Source: Rhyacichthys aspro (Eukaryota > Chordata > Actinopteri > Gobiiformes > Rhyacichthyidae). Taken from it: 64,000 bases of DNA. Location: assembly GCA_036850595.1 (NCBI GenBank), contig CM072151.1, positions 15,043,307-15,107,306 on the forward strand, written 5' to 3'. The position numbers and the translations under genes are program-made. How positions within the stretch are numbered: position 1 is the stretch's first letter; each line of letters starts with the position of its first letter. Of this stretch, positions 13,057 through 46,589 are shown one piece after another. The notes under the pieces are model-generated. The model was not told the origin of the DNA, did not search any database, and was given only the letters and a program-made list of their open reading frames with translations.

Positions 13057-13069
13057 CCACTAGATGGCG
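13057..13069 (+). promoter_or_regulatory. CTCF-consensus site
   Basis: CCACTAGATGGCG matches the CTCF core consensus CCASYAGRKGGCR at every position. It lies between the candidate upstream exon donor (12599) and the promoter block (13.75-13.9 kb) of midn, a position from which it could separate or loop two promoters. Occupancy cannot be judged from sequence. Confidence 0.5.
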
Positions 13070-13739
13070 TCTGAGCATGTCCTTTATTCTAAGATCCACC
13101 TTGACTTTAAAGAATATCTTGGTATAAACTCTTTGTGTGCTGTATGACGGTACACAAATACAGTAAATGCAGTTTGATACACATGTGTTGGGCTTGGATA
13201 TGTTTACCTTTGTCACATCAAAAACTAATGCACTTTGTAGTTACTTTATTATGTATAAAAACATGCAGCCACATTAGACATTCTCTCTAGCTCTTACCGA
13301 CATAGGTAGAATAGAAAAAGCTACATCCTTCTTCCTGAAGAGCCTTCTGCGCCTGATCTAAATACCATCCACTAAGTGTGAAGAGGTTGGTGTCAGCACT
13401 ATTATTAGGCAGCAAGCTATTTATCACAGTGCAGCCAAACCGGGATTTCAATTATGTTTTGGTCCTTTTCTGATAGAAACTCAGAGGCAACATATTCCAT
13501 ACTCCGTTAAAAGATGGCATGTTCTGGACTCAGAGATGGTTGTTTAAGTCAAGCATTTTCATCATGTGGTCTTAAATAGCTCACTAATAAAAGTAGTTTA
13601 AAATGTGAAGTGTATAAACTCTCCTCTGCCCATGATCACCGAGGAGCTGAGTTAAAGCGCCACTGCTCTGTGCTTCTGTGGTGTGAGCACATATTTTGTT
13701 ATATGCTGTAATTTATTATGAATGGCCTCAACTCGCAGG

Positions 13740-13920
13740 CTTTCCACGCGGGTGTGAATCCCTCGCTCCTATTGGCTGACGAGAGCAGCGTCCTGAAGGA
13801 TCGCTCCTGTGATTGGTCGGCTGCCTCGGGGGATGTGGGCGTATTTTATCGATGGTGGAAGTGGGATACTTTGTGACAATGTTCATTGTCGATATTTCAT
13901 TGGAGCTGCCGTAGGTGCGC
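13740..13920 (+). promoter_or_regulatory. midn: Probable midn proximal promoter (two CCAAT boxes, GTGGGCG box)
   Basis: The block has two reverse CCAAT boxes (ATTGG at 13771-13775 and 13812-13816), a GTGGGCG EGR/KLF-type box at about 13835-13841, a TATTTTAT element just after it, and a perfect 16-bp palindrome GACAATG-TT-CATTGTC (13875-13890). It lies about 600 bp before the start codon and is more CpG-rich than the flanks. Transcription probably begins at about 13.9-14.0 kb. A transcript from here would either read straight through to 14480 or use an internal donor such as GTGAGC at about 14081. An EGR-type site would fit an immediate-early gene (inference). Confidence 0.5.
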
Positions 13921-14479
13921 AGCGGAGAGCCGCTCACTGTTAGCCGAAGGAGGCTTTGCAGCTTACGGACGTCGTATTCTCACTACTTAGGCTTACAGAC
14001 TCTTAGAAAACACCGAGAGGACTTTCTACTCTTTTATTTCTAGACATCGAATATTTTCTTTGTAATGTGAAAGCCTTTGTACGTGAGCGTCCGTGACATT
14101 TTTGCTGACAACATTCTTGCGTTTCCATCTGGTAACAGTCCGTGTATGTAGCATTTAGGACGCTTGCACGTTTGGAAAAGCAGCTGCAAGACAAAAGAGC
14201 TGGCAAAGACTAAACCAAGCCATATGTAGTTGACTTTCCTGCGGGAATTGTTCGTATGTTATCGAGCAGAAAGAGACCGAGTTGGCTTTTATTCAGACTC
14301 TCTGGGAGCGAGAGTACGGAGAGAGAGAAAAGCCTCTTTGAGTGCTGCCTTTGAATTAGGAGCAGAACAAGGGACGTTAGCCGAAACCACGGAACCTGTT
14401 CTTCATCATCTCTTTTTAACCCTGTTCACCCCCGGCTCTGCTCGTCTCGTCTCCCCCATCTCCGACTACAGGTTATCGG

Positions 14480-34481
<20,002 letters not shown>

Positions 34482-36109
34482 AACGACTCATCCCACAGGA
34501 TATATATTCAAAATGTGTGCAAAGCATTGCGCGGGATTGAGACATAGCACGGAGTGAATTGGCAAGAGGATTTCTATTGCAAAGAAGAAATCAAAGTTGT
34601 CCTTGTGACTGGTGTGTGTCATGTGAAAAATGGCTCCCTGCAGACTTTAATCCCATTCTGTCTTTCACAGCTGTGAAAACAGCAACAATAGCAACAGAAC
34701 TTTACTTTTTAAAGCTTGGCTTTGGACAGGCAACGACCGGACTCAAGAGTGTAAAAGAGACAATATCTGTACTTGAGCATAGCAGAATTCAGAGGGTGAT
34801 GGTGGTGGTGTTTTCAGATACTTTGGAAAGATTAGTTTTGTTAAACATTCTGTGGACAGCGATGAAGCCATCCACAAAGGACTTCTTCACAGGACAGAAG
34901 CACCAGCGGCTTCATTGTTTCCCATTCACAAGAAAGGCAGAGCTACCGAACTATGGATATACTCCAATGGGCATTCTTCTTGATCACACCAACCAGAGTT
35001 CAGTTTTTACCTGTTACGGGGTGGTTAAAGTTTTATGTTAGTTTGTTTTCTTTTTCTTGCCATTTTGAAACATACTATTATATTTTATAAACAACAAATA
35101 TGTAGCATTGTTCACAAAGCATTCAGGTTTTCATATTACAGTAAAAAGAAGTTGATTTGCACATGTTCTTGATTTATAACAGCTAGTCAAAGTGTGCAAG
35201 GAGGCGGGGCCTGAAAGAGAAAAGAAATGAATATGGAAGTATTGATATCAACCTCAGTGACATAGGGTATTGATAGGAATGATTAATGATTAAACAAAAT
35301 GAATTATTAACAGAAAGTGCTTTAGAGGATTTTAAAATCTTTAAAATGTCTATGGATAAAAAAAAATAAATCTATTTTTATTTCTCTTCCTATCTGCTGT
35401 TTTCAAAAAACAGCAGCCCTCTGTGGCTTTAGTCAAGTCCTTGACTACCAACTAAATATGTACATCCATTCAATCATTCATTAGCTCATTCATGGATTCT
35501 ATTTGTCCAGCCACAACCAATGATAAGCAGTGATACTTTTCATAGAGCCCACCTCATGTCTTACAGACCTAAATGGACTTGTACTAGAGTTTGTGTATAT
35601 AAATGTGACAATTGGCAAAGGTTTATGAGGGTGTGTGTATGTTTGACTTTAGTGTAAATTGATTTAGAATGTCCCATGTTTTTTTCCCAGCTGCCATCTC
35701 CCAGATATCCCCACAGACTCTCAAATCAGCTGCAGTAAATGCATGAAACCATTAGAATAAGAATAATGAGTCGGTTCCCATACTTAGGGCCATTCACAGT
35801 GTGTGGTTACTACGAGTTGTCATCCAAATAATGAGTATTTTTTATTGGCAAAGAGGGAGAAGTAGGATCCAGCATCATTATATAGTGCCTCCACCAGTAC
35901 ATTCATTGACATATCAGGTTAGGCCTTTTACAGTTTTGCTGCTACACACGGGGACTTCAAGTGAAAATAGTGGGAGGGAAAAGTGACTTTTCTTTGCATG
36001 CAGATGTGTGAAACTACATTTTATTTTCTATTGATGGAAGAAAAAAATAAATAAGAAACCGGTGCTGTGGGGAATGAAGGTTAACAACATGCATGAATTT
36101 GTGAAGAAA

Positions 36110-36115
36110 AATAAA
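36110..36115 (+). terminator. midn: Proximal poly(A) signal of midn
   Basis: A canonical AATAAA is followed within about 15-30 nt by a GT-rich stretch (GCTTTTGTGGGTGAGGTTTT), the usual arrangement for cleavage. A second AATAAA lies at 36046-36051 and an earlier one at 35365-35370 in an A-rich run. Cleavage would fall near 36.13 kb. Confidence 0.55.
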
Positions 36116-37779
36116 CAATGCTGCTTTTGTGGGTGAGGTTTTGTAACGTTTCATTTTTACAATATTAAGAGAACAGTGTCCTGCGATTAAAAAGTATTAA
36201 CGACGCAAAACCAAAACAGATGAAGTTAAGTGTGGACTCTCGCTCAGCACTGAACATTCCTGTTGTTGTGACAATGAAGACGATGGCAATTTCAGCAAAG
36301 AGCAAAGTGACTCTTTACTCCCCGATGCGCTGGTTTTGATCCCCGTTCAAGGACTCTCAAGGACCCAGACAGCCTCCGAACTCTTTTAGCCACCTCCCCT
36401 CTGCTCGCGTGGATGTACTCGAAGGGAACCAGCAGACCGGCGGACTTCTACAACAAGTCCGTCAAATCCCAACCCTACATGAGAGAAACATTTTGGTCTG
36501 ACTGTCTCTTTATCTATCTGTCTGTCCGACTGATCGACCACCATTACCACTATTGCACTCCCAGAGATTGCAGTGAGAGATTACCTTTTTGGTGAACCTC
36601 ATCTTTTTTTTAAGTGGCCTTACCTTTCACTAAAAAAAATGAGACACTTGGGGACAATGGGAGCGGGGAATGTTCGTTTGGTTTTTAAACTTTTCTGTGT
36701 ATCGTTGTCGGACGTTGTCGTCATCAAGGCACCGTTTTGTCACTGAGGACACTGGGCATCTGTTGTTTAGTGCTTTTAGCTGGTGGAGTCTCAATTATGT
36801 CAAGGCTTCTGTGCCTTAAATGTTGCCCTTGCAGTGTCAGTGTCAGAGTTAAGCTGATCAAGTTGTTTTTCACTGGTTGATACACACACACACACACACA
36901 ACTGTAGTATTCATGAGAGGCGTAGGTCTTAGGGGTAAAGCTTGTTTGAGTGAATTCAAAAGTAGGAACTGATCCTCAAATATTGCCTTTGTCCCTGTTC
37001 TTCATTGTGTTGCCATGTTTGTTGGTCTTCTTTGTCCGATACACACATCCCTCCCACACACGAGCTGCAAAAGCTACAAATCTGTGTAACTTAAGTTAGC
37101 CATGAAAGTTTACTCCGCAGTACTTACACGGCGAGGAAAACGCCCCAGTTCAGCATAAGACAGTCCTGTGAGGACTCCAGACTACATGCACTTCCTGTTT
37201 CCTTTGATACAACATAGAAAGGACAGTTTATCTCAAGCCCCTCCCAAATTTAATTTAATTTTCTTTTGTATATGTATGAACTATACTCTGTGTGTGCCTC
37301 ACTTCTGTGTAAAATTCAAAAGATGAAACAAAACAAAAAGATGACAAAGCATTACAGAGAGGAAAAAACAGTATGTTGGTGGAATTCTGATCACGTCATT
37401 TAAGTTGCCTGTTCTTTCTTGTAGCCAACTATTGAAAATAACAGGATTCAAAAATACAATTTACAATGTTCTAGCTCTAGACCGGTGTAGCACATGTGTG
37501 ACTGTATTAATTTATAAAACCAAAATGGTAACTGTGAATTATGTATTTCTTTGTGCATTTTTTTAAACATTGGGGGAGAAGCTTGTTAGGACATGGCAAC
37601 AGCTGATGCTCATGTCCAAAAAAACTTTTGTTTTTGGTGGATTATAATGGAAACGCACGTTTCCAAAAAAAGAAAAAAACGAAAAAAAGGAAAAAAGTGA
37701 AAAAATATATGAATATATTTTTTTTCTTAAGCAATACATTTCAGTGTGACTTGTGATAGAACATTTTCTTTTTTTAGGT

Positions 37780-37793
37780 AATAAATAAATAAA
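37780..37793 (+). terminator. midn: Distal poly(A) signal cluster
   Basis: Three overlapping AATAAA hexamers are followed at about 37815-37830 by a GT-rich element (GTTGTCTGTGAGT). This would give a 3' UTR of about 3.3 kb. No ORF or other gene start intervenes between the midn stop and this point. Confidence 0.45.
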
Positions 37794-40700
37794 AAAATAC
37801 AAAATGAGTAATGGAGTTGTCTGTGAGTATTCATTACTGATTCAATAACATTGAGTGAAGGCTGCAATTCAGTTTTATGTTTCATGATAGAATCTATTTC
37901 ATGAGGTAACATGATAAGAGCGGCATATGTAAAAGAAGTAAAGCTCTTATTCCCATTGATAATATATTGCCTTACCCTATATATCAAAAGCTAATGTAAT
38001 AGATAGACTGAACCATTTCATCTAGCTCAGTGCTGGACTGTGATTTACAAGGGACTGCAAAAGCCCAAAGGCTCAAAAGGTTATGAGCATTTGTACATGT
38101 TCATATTTTCAGACATAGTTGGCTTTTTTCCATAATGTCTTCTTATATAACTTGTGAAAAGGCTTGAAACATTTGCTAGCATGAAAATGTTTCCAACAAG
38201 GCCATAAAACTGTGAGGACATAGCTGGTAATTAGGAAACAGGGTTGTTAATATGTTAGTACGCGGGGGTCCCTTGTCTCATAACGTGTCCGATGGAAACA
38301 AGCACAGAGCTGTTTTGGGAGGTTAGCGTGTGGGGGTGGACGAAGGTTACAAGGGGGTGGTTCAGTGAGCCACGCTCTCCACATCTGTGTGAGTGCAGCC
38401 GGGCTGGAGATGAGACAGAATATGGAAGTAGAGTGACAGATTGGAGAAGGAGAAAGAGCACTGCCTCGTGTGAAGCTAGCACTCTGACACATGTACAAGC
38501 AGCAAAAAAGGGAAAATATGTTTTTGAAGCAAACTTGTAGCTAGTGCTTTTGTAATGAGCACTGATCTGACAACAGGAGCCTGACTTGGAGCGTCAACAG
38601 ATATCAGAGAGGAGCTAAACAGCCATCGGCAAAACCTAGTGTATGTCAACGCAGCGCCCAGAAAGGATGCTAAGAGTGCATGCTAGCACATAGGCTAACG
38701 TCTGTGATATGCATCATGCTAAAATCAGTGCCATTTTGCTATTTTCAATTGTCTAAACTGGGAGAAAAATACACAATACATTGTTTTTCCATTGTATGTG
38801 ACTAATAAATACACAGCGCAGTATCATTTGTTGTACATTTTTGAGTCAGACCTCTTTATTAAAGCTTCACTTCCTGATTTTCTTTTTTTACTGTCCCCAT
38901 CTCAGACTCCACTCACCCCCAAAAGCAGCCAAGGGACCTCTCCTGCTTCTCTTTTATCAAAAAATTAAATAAAATCAGATCAATTTTTCCTCCACAAAAT
39001 ACTAATACATTTAACCAAACTGAAGTTTAGTGTTTGGCATTAGCTTAGCATTAGGTTAGCTGCGAATTCAGCTTCAGGGATTGAATTGACAGTATTTATC
39101 TGCGTTTTACGTTGCCTCCCTTTTCTCTGTTGACATTTTTCTTTTTTGAGCCGTTTCTCTGTGTTCCTTTTTCGAGCATGTGATTGGCCAAGGTTTTCCG
39201 TTCCTGAATAGAGGTTCTGATCTGTTAAAATCCCTTATAATAAACAGTAGATGGAATCATGAAGACTGTTTTTTTTTTCAAAATATTTGCTTTTACAATA
39301 TAATATTTGGGGTTTAATCCATTTTCCGCAACTTGAAGAAAAAATACCAGGTACAGTCTGTTTAAGTCACAACTAGCTTAGCATTAGCGCTTAACTGCCA
39401 TCGAAAAAGACCAGTCAGTGCTGAGCTATAAACTTGCCAAGCATTGTTTTATTTTTTAGTGGGACAAAATTGCCATGGTAACAGTGTGATTGACCTATCC
39501 GGACAGTGTACAGTCAGATTAAGTGCAAGCTGTGTGCTCGGGCGAAGCAGTCATTTGTTAGACCTTCATTTTGATAATGGCCAAGGATTACAAATGTTTC
39601 TCTTGGCCTTTTCTCTTCCTCTTGCCTGGTATTCTCTTCTATTTCTGTAAAGATGATTTTTGGAAATGAAAGCCTCCTACTCAGTGGCCTTCTGAACATA
39701 AGCAAACACACCCCCCTCCTGTCTGTGGCCTTTTTAAAAACACATAAAGGCACAGCATTGTTTGGCAAGAGAAGGCAATGAAAGAAGGGAAATTGATGCA
39801 AGGCCATACATCGATTGGCTCATCAATAGCCAGTGGTGATGCATTTCCCTGGAAATACTGGGAGAATAGAGGAAAATGCTAAATGTGGAGGGAAGTGGAC
39901 CTTTTATTACCACCCAGGCCCTATTTAAGGCTTTCTCATGCAGGCTGTAAAGTGGTAACACACAATAGGTGCCATTGGCTGTGTCATAAAACAGCTGATT
40001 GTGAGTAGTATTTTTATGAATAAGCAAAGCATGAGTATTCAAAGGGCTCTCTACACTCAATAATAGTGTTTTAATGGTACACGTCATTACCAAGAGCAAA
40101 TGCCTTCTGTTAGGCTACTCTCAAAATGGTCCAGGCCCTCAAAGAAAAAAACTGACTTTTCTCGATTGTTTTTGTGGAAGATTATAAGATATTCAATCCT
40201 TTATTGAATATGAACGGCAGATTGAATGTGTTTTAAGATGGATTATTTTCCTAAAGATCTGAAAAAAATGGCAAACAAAAAGAGCTAAACTTAGGCGCAT
40301 CCAGTTTATCCCTCCATCTGTCATTTCAAACCAAACAAACCACAAGTCAGTAGTTGACACATATTTATGGTCGATCTTGCAGGTGCAGCTAACAGACAAC
40401 AGATTCAGTTATTTTTGACTGTGGCTGTCTCGGAGTTGGTCACAAACAGTAGAACGGGCTGTTTACAGCGTCACATCTTCCTGGATGTGTCTTTCGTACA
40501 TGAGCCAGAAGCGCAGCAGCACCCTGTTAAATTCACATGGGCTTCCAGTCATACTGCAACTACCGAGAGAGGCTCTTCTGAGAAGTCGCTGCCTATTTCT
40601 GACTGTCATTCACAGCCTCCACACTCATCTGCCTCTTTCTGCGAGCTCGCCGTCTGTGGATGTGACTGTCTTCAGAGATCGAAATGAAAGAACAGAGAGA

Positions 40701-43700
40701 ATGAGACAGAGGCTCAGCTGCCACCGCAAACTGAAACCTTGTGGCTCTGGGATGCAGAGGAGATCCGCAGAGCTGGGGTTTCACACGTCGCTCGCTTTGT
40801 GATTTCAGATAAGCCGCGCTCAGCTGTATCCTCCCCTCACTTCCAAACACGTCCACACAAGCAAAACGGAAAATATAGCAGGCTGAAAACTACCCCCATA
40901 TCACATGACATAATGACACTTCGTAATAAAGTGAATGTGGCTATGTATATCTTATATTGTGTGAACAGGCTGTGCAAGTTTAGTTATGAGATGTGAGAGA
41001 TTTTAAACAGATGAACAACAAAAATATGCAGAGAAATGAACCATGCATGCAACTTTATAAAACATTAAAAAGACCAGTCTAGGCACTTTTTCAAAATATA
41101 ATGTTGATGTTTACACCTCTTTACTTACACTTCCATTCACAAGCCAAATTGAACAAAACCAAACATTTCAGGGATTTGTCAGGCTTCTATGCTGGAAAAA
41201 AGGCCCAAAAGTCGAAAAGCAAAATGGTGAAATGGCATTACCCTTGTTGAAAAGACCCTTGTAACTAAAGACACCTGTGGTCACTGATGGTACTGCATCT
41301 TCTCAGCAGTTATATTCTAAGCCAAGTGAATTTGTGTAGTTTCTTCATTTTAATTTAGTCCTTTAGATGAGATACATGTAAACATCTTTCTTGACTCAGT
41401 AAATATAGTATTCTCCAGTGGACATACTCTTAAAACGCCCTCTATGCTCTATTCCTAGCCACATTTTGTTTTCATACAGCTCTTGCCTAAGTATGCTTTT
41501 ACCATTTTTACACGAGAACAACAAACAATCTCTGCGCTCCGATAAAAGCCCCATCTGTACAAGAGAGCATTGGAGCGGATGCAGTGAAGATGCATTTTCC
41601 TCCGGTCGGGGCATTGACACTCCTCTCCTCTGTACGGCCGGCACTGTTCGCACGGTCAGCTGGGATCTTGTTGTCTTTAGTCTATTTTTGTTTGTTCCCC
41701 ACGCAGTTGAAAGAGAAGAATGAGTCTCTGTTCGAAACATTACCTGATGGATATTTATGCAGCTGTGAGAAGAGGACCTTTGATATCTTTTTCAGACACA
41801 CACACTTCCGCTGGATCAGTGTTTGGGATGTTTTCCATTGGACGCACACGTTAGACTCAAAGGTGTTCAGCTGTCCGTTAGCGTCAGTGTGCAGCCGACC
41901 TCGGAGCTTGACCTTTCGACCTGGGGGGAAATGGCAGAGAGGTCATGGTTAAAATAAACCCTGGAAGCTGGGTAAACAGGATGTGTACACCCACCCAGAC
42001 ATATGGCACTCACTAATCAAATGGCACCGAGCTGCAAGAGCGAAAAAAAAAAAAAAAAAGGAATTGGAAATCTTTTCAGTGGAAGCTATGAGCACGCTGT
42101 ATTTGTACAAAGTCACTGTAGTATAAATGGATCAAGCTGCTTAGCAACACAAGCAGTTTCTAGTGTTGTTTTTCATGTTCTCTCATCAAATACACTGCCA
42201 TTTATCTTAAGACAGCAATAAATACTACTGTCTGGTGAACATAAAAGTTGAGGTTTTACATCCAGTGAAAACAGTTCAAAGATAATGAGACCATTCAGAT
42301 ATAGCATGTGATGAAAGTGTTATTTGTGTAATCGAAACCGTCGGGGTGTGCTTTAATGAAACGGTGGAACACAAGGTTAGGCTTTAAACAAACAGAGCGG
42401 CTCTTAATTTGTTTGCTTATAAGTATCGTGTATTTAATCATGCAGAATCTTTTGACTGGAGCCAAGGTTAGCTCAATAATTAGCAACTGCTTTGCTTTTA
42501 CTTTAATAACTTGTTTTTTGAATTAGTTCCAGCAGTCTAGAAGTTAAGATGCTATTTCTAAAATAGCATTTATATTTATGTTGTAAGCTTGGCTGAACAA
42601 AGCTGTCATAGGTGTGTTAATATTAAAAATTGTCCAAAAAGTGGGAGATAAACTTTCACTAGTTCTTATTTAGTCTTTAGTCACAGCTTAAAAAGCTAAC
42701 GCTATGTTTTTAGTAACTGTCACCACTGGAACCAAACCTGAAACCTTATTTGGAGTGCCTCATACCCTTTTTAAATGCCACATTGACCCAACCCAAGCCA
42801 CACTGACCCAACCTGCTCTTGTTACTTGTACGACTGTTTCGACAAGGTTTCTGATAGAGCTGTAAAATGCTCATCCATAAACGCTGCTATTTCTGTCACT
42901 TTTTCCATTTTTCTGATTGGATGAGCTTGGCTGCAGTGGGACATGGGCATTGATTCAGAGGTCTGGAACCAAGTTCAGAGAAATGTCAGGTGACCCGACC
43001 ATCTGTCAGCGTGTGAGTCTATAGAGATCCATGCAAACACAATTTGAGTGTTGCTCAGTCCCAAGCTAATGTGGCTACTACGTGATTCATCATCTCCCTG
43101 TGTGTTCGAGCTGCAAACAGGTTTGGGAGAGTGGCTGATGCACATTTAGCACGTTGTGTCAACTGTCACTTGTCAGATGCTCTTTTTGTCAAAGTCCTCC
43201 TCCTTGCTCTTTTCCTTCAGTGAAAATACCAGGTACCTTCAGCAGTTGCTCCAGTGACCTTTAACAGCTGTGGGGTTGGGATTGACTGAACTTCCTTCAC
43301 CTTCTTCCAGTCTCATGGTGTCTGCCTATCTCTCTTTGTCTCATACACAACTGTTATTTTTTGTCGCTTTTTATATAGATCTTCAGTAATCAGAGCCTGT
43401 TTCTGTGTTGCTGGTTTACATCAAAATGACTGCAGTCAGTGCTGTAGAAAAATACACAAGGAAGTAACCAGTGGCCCCTTGGTTTTGTTTTGTTCATCTT
43501 CCACATCTTAGGACTATAAAAGATGACAACAAAAGTGCACAGCCTTCCTGTTAATGTCTGTCCAGGCTGCTCTTGCCTTAACAAAGCACAAACTGGAGCT
43601 CATTTATAACATGGCACAGTCTGGACTCCAGAGTTGTTGCGAGGCTAAATATTTAAGTGTGCAGTCTAATTAAGCACATGTCAGAGTTAATTGTGAGAGG

Positions 43701-45072
43701 TGTACTGTTGTCCCTGCAGTGCTGACTACGCTTCCCGTACAAACTTTGTGATTTCTTGCTCTAAGTACTCAATGAAAAGGGCAAGGCAGCAGTTTGGACG
43801 CCCTCCAACAGGTATTCACACCAGCCAGAGCAGAGAGGGCACAAGGGCTCGAGGTGAAGCGATAGAATTACACAAGGCATAAGAGAAGATAAATGTACAT
43901 TTTTGCATCCTACGCCCTGACATTTTTTCGCTCGCCTCCTTGATCCCTTGCGCTCCACTTCTTCAGCCACTGTTCCATCTATCCACCCTTGGCCCCCATT
44001 AGTGAATGTGGTGCTATGAGTTATGGAATGGCTTTACAGTGCGCTGAAACAGCTGAGGTCATGAATACAGGCAGAGTGCATGCAGCCTTGTGTGCTGAAT
44101 GTAAATGAGCTGGCTTTTCTCCAGCTCAGGAGCCCAGAGAGAACTGTGTGATCTCGTCCGTCACTCCTTTCCAGTTGCTGGGCAGGACAGCGCTAATCAG
44201 GCCTGAGTATGCAGGACAGTGGTCCGGTAGTGTTTAGTAAAGGACACGCATCTTCAAGGTCTTGGCTCCTCTTAAACACTAAACAAGCACTTTTTGAAAG
44301 CTGCCACTAAACTTTGAGGCCTCCTCAGTGTTTCCCTGGTGTTGCCTTATCTTGAGGAAACACTGCGTGGGTTTAGCATAGTTTCCATTGAGAAAAGGTG
44401 AATGTGTAACCTCCCCCAAATGAAAACACAAAAAGATACCACAGTAAGCTTTGTTGCAGCAGGTTTTGCTGCAATGTGCAAGCATATAGTAGGGGCAAGT
44501 TTCACCGACTTATTTTAGGTTAATTTTCAGTGTTAGAGTGTAAATACTAATTTAATTTGGAGTCCAGTGGCTGGTATATTTGAATGAAAGTCTATTCAGT
44601 AAGTATTTTATGGTAAAAAACAGTTAGGTCTCTAAGCAATAAAACATATTTTTACCACTATCTTGAGTGTCTTTACTCCACACTAAATGAGCTCAGACCT
44701 GAAAAAATGACAACTGTAACCAATAACCTGGCTCAAAGACATCTGTTGTAAAGCTAGTGGCAAACTAGTGAAGAATGTTTTGTTTTCCTTTTTATCCATA
44801 AGTTGTGTTTTCACACAAATACAAATCTAACGTGGTAAAGATTAAAAAGTTTAGGTTTTGTGTCGTAGACTCACATTAGAGCTAAATTAAGTCTGCTCTT
44901 TGCATTTCCATTAGACCCTAAATAACAGACCCCAACCCATAAACTGCTCTCAGCTTATCTCATTCCATTTTCCCGACATGTGAAATAGCACATACTTAAC
45001 TCACTCAAGGGGGATAATTGTGTGCAAATGGGAGCAGTTTGGAATGCCTGATAGGGAGTGTGGCACAGCACA

Positions 45073-45102
45073 GTGTGTGTTTGTGTGTGTTTGTGTGTGT
45101 GT
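45073..45102. repeat. (TG)n microsatellite with TTTG interruptions
   Basis: GTGTGTGT blocks alternate with TTTG at two regular points. Located in the gene-poor downstream region. Confidence 0.85.
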
Positions 45103-46589
45103 GGACACCATTAATGGTGTTTATTTGACTTTGGGGGAAGCCCTGTGCCCATTGTTCATAAAAGCCCTTATATGGTAATGTAAACACAACATTTCGTAAC
45201 TCCTCAGTGAGCACACAAAACTGAATGAACACAGGAAGACCCACTCAGGCAGGAAGTGGCAGCTGCTGCCATGGTAACAAACTGAAACCCGAAGCAGTGC
45301 GGTGAGAGAGACAGAGAGAGACGGGCCTTTCTCACTGTCTTGACGTCATTTCTAGTACGAGAAGAGAACGAGGCAGCAGCTGCAGTGCACGCTCTTCAGA
45401 CTAAGATGCAAAACTTTTAGAAATGATGAACTTTCACATGCACATATCGCATAAGAGAAACTGCAAATATTTTTGGTCCAACACTATCCTTTCAAGAAAA
45501 CAGGTGAAGTGGAAAATCCCCATATGCTCATTATTATCAAGGACAATGAGCTAAAATCAACAACTCTAATATGAAAACTGTGTGTGATATGCAAATAACC
45601 CCTTTGTGTTATTTCCAAATTGGCATAATGGTTGCAACACATTCTTAACTCTGGCACTGCTGCTTTTACAGCTTGGCTGTGTGTTAAACATGTGCAGTTT
45701 TATTATTATCACAACCACTGGTCCAGCAAATGTGATGATTCCAGCCAGACAGACACGACACATGAGTTATTGTATTTTGTGTGTTGTCATGTGAGTGAGT
45801 GAGTGAAAAAAGTAAAGCAAAACAAAGCAGCTGGAAGAGACGGCACCCAGTGAGAGACAAAGGCTGCGTCCATGCACGCATGCATTAGTGATCAAGCAAA
45901 AAGCAGGAAAATGCCAGGAGCACATATGTCATGCTGTCAGATTTTTAGGTCATGGATTAAACAGAATATGCCACAGACTCATTGCCTCCTGGAAGGAAAC
46001 ATTTAACTTATGCCTCATCTTTAAAACTACCCAAAACTAGGCCAATAATTGAATTAAACAATTAAGTTTAGGACATGAAGCAAGTACTTTTTAAGTCAAG
46101 CTAACACCACATGGCTTTGTGAATGTGGTGTAATGCTATGACATCTAAATACAGGTTCTTATGTGCATTGTAAAACATGTTGTAAAACAACAGATTAAAA
46201 TGCCATTAACTCCAAGCAAGTCAGTGGTATTCTACTCTTCCCGTTTTACATATTACATATATCAGCATCTGTAATACTTGCAGAAATCACTAAAATACCA
46301 AGTAAAAACAGATTCCATATGTTCATTTGTACATAATATCCCAAAGCATATAATTATTATTATTTCACATAGTCATAGATTACAAGGGGATTAACATGTT
46401 TCTTGTAAGAGCTGCATTTGCATTGCATTTAAGTAAACATCCCACTTAAATTACCCCCTTTGACATTTGTAATTGGACAAAACCGACAAATAATTCCAAA
46501 GTGAAGGTCAAAATCTTGCATTATTCCTGGGTAGCCTTGCCTCTGAGTGTATTAACAGGTGATCTGTTGCTTTTGAAAGAGTAATGCAA

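Larger units (their letters stand above)
34482..37815 (+). other. midn: midn 3' untranslated region (proximal and distal forms)
   Basis: After the stop codon about 3.3 kb lack conserved coding sequence and end in plausible 3' processing signals. Visible elements include a PUM-type TGTATATA at 35594-35601, a 10-bp stem-loop at 35394-35416, an (AC)10 run at 36882-36902, and A/T-rich tracts near 37.66-37.73 kb. The extent is inferred from poly(A) signals alone. The longer form is less certain than the shorter one ending at about 36.13 kb. Confidence 0.6.

Noticed and set aside
34559..35041. 160-codon ORF in the midn 3' UTR
   Set aside because: It starts at TTG, has no ATG until well inside, and resembles no protein. 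3' UTR by position.
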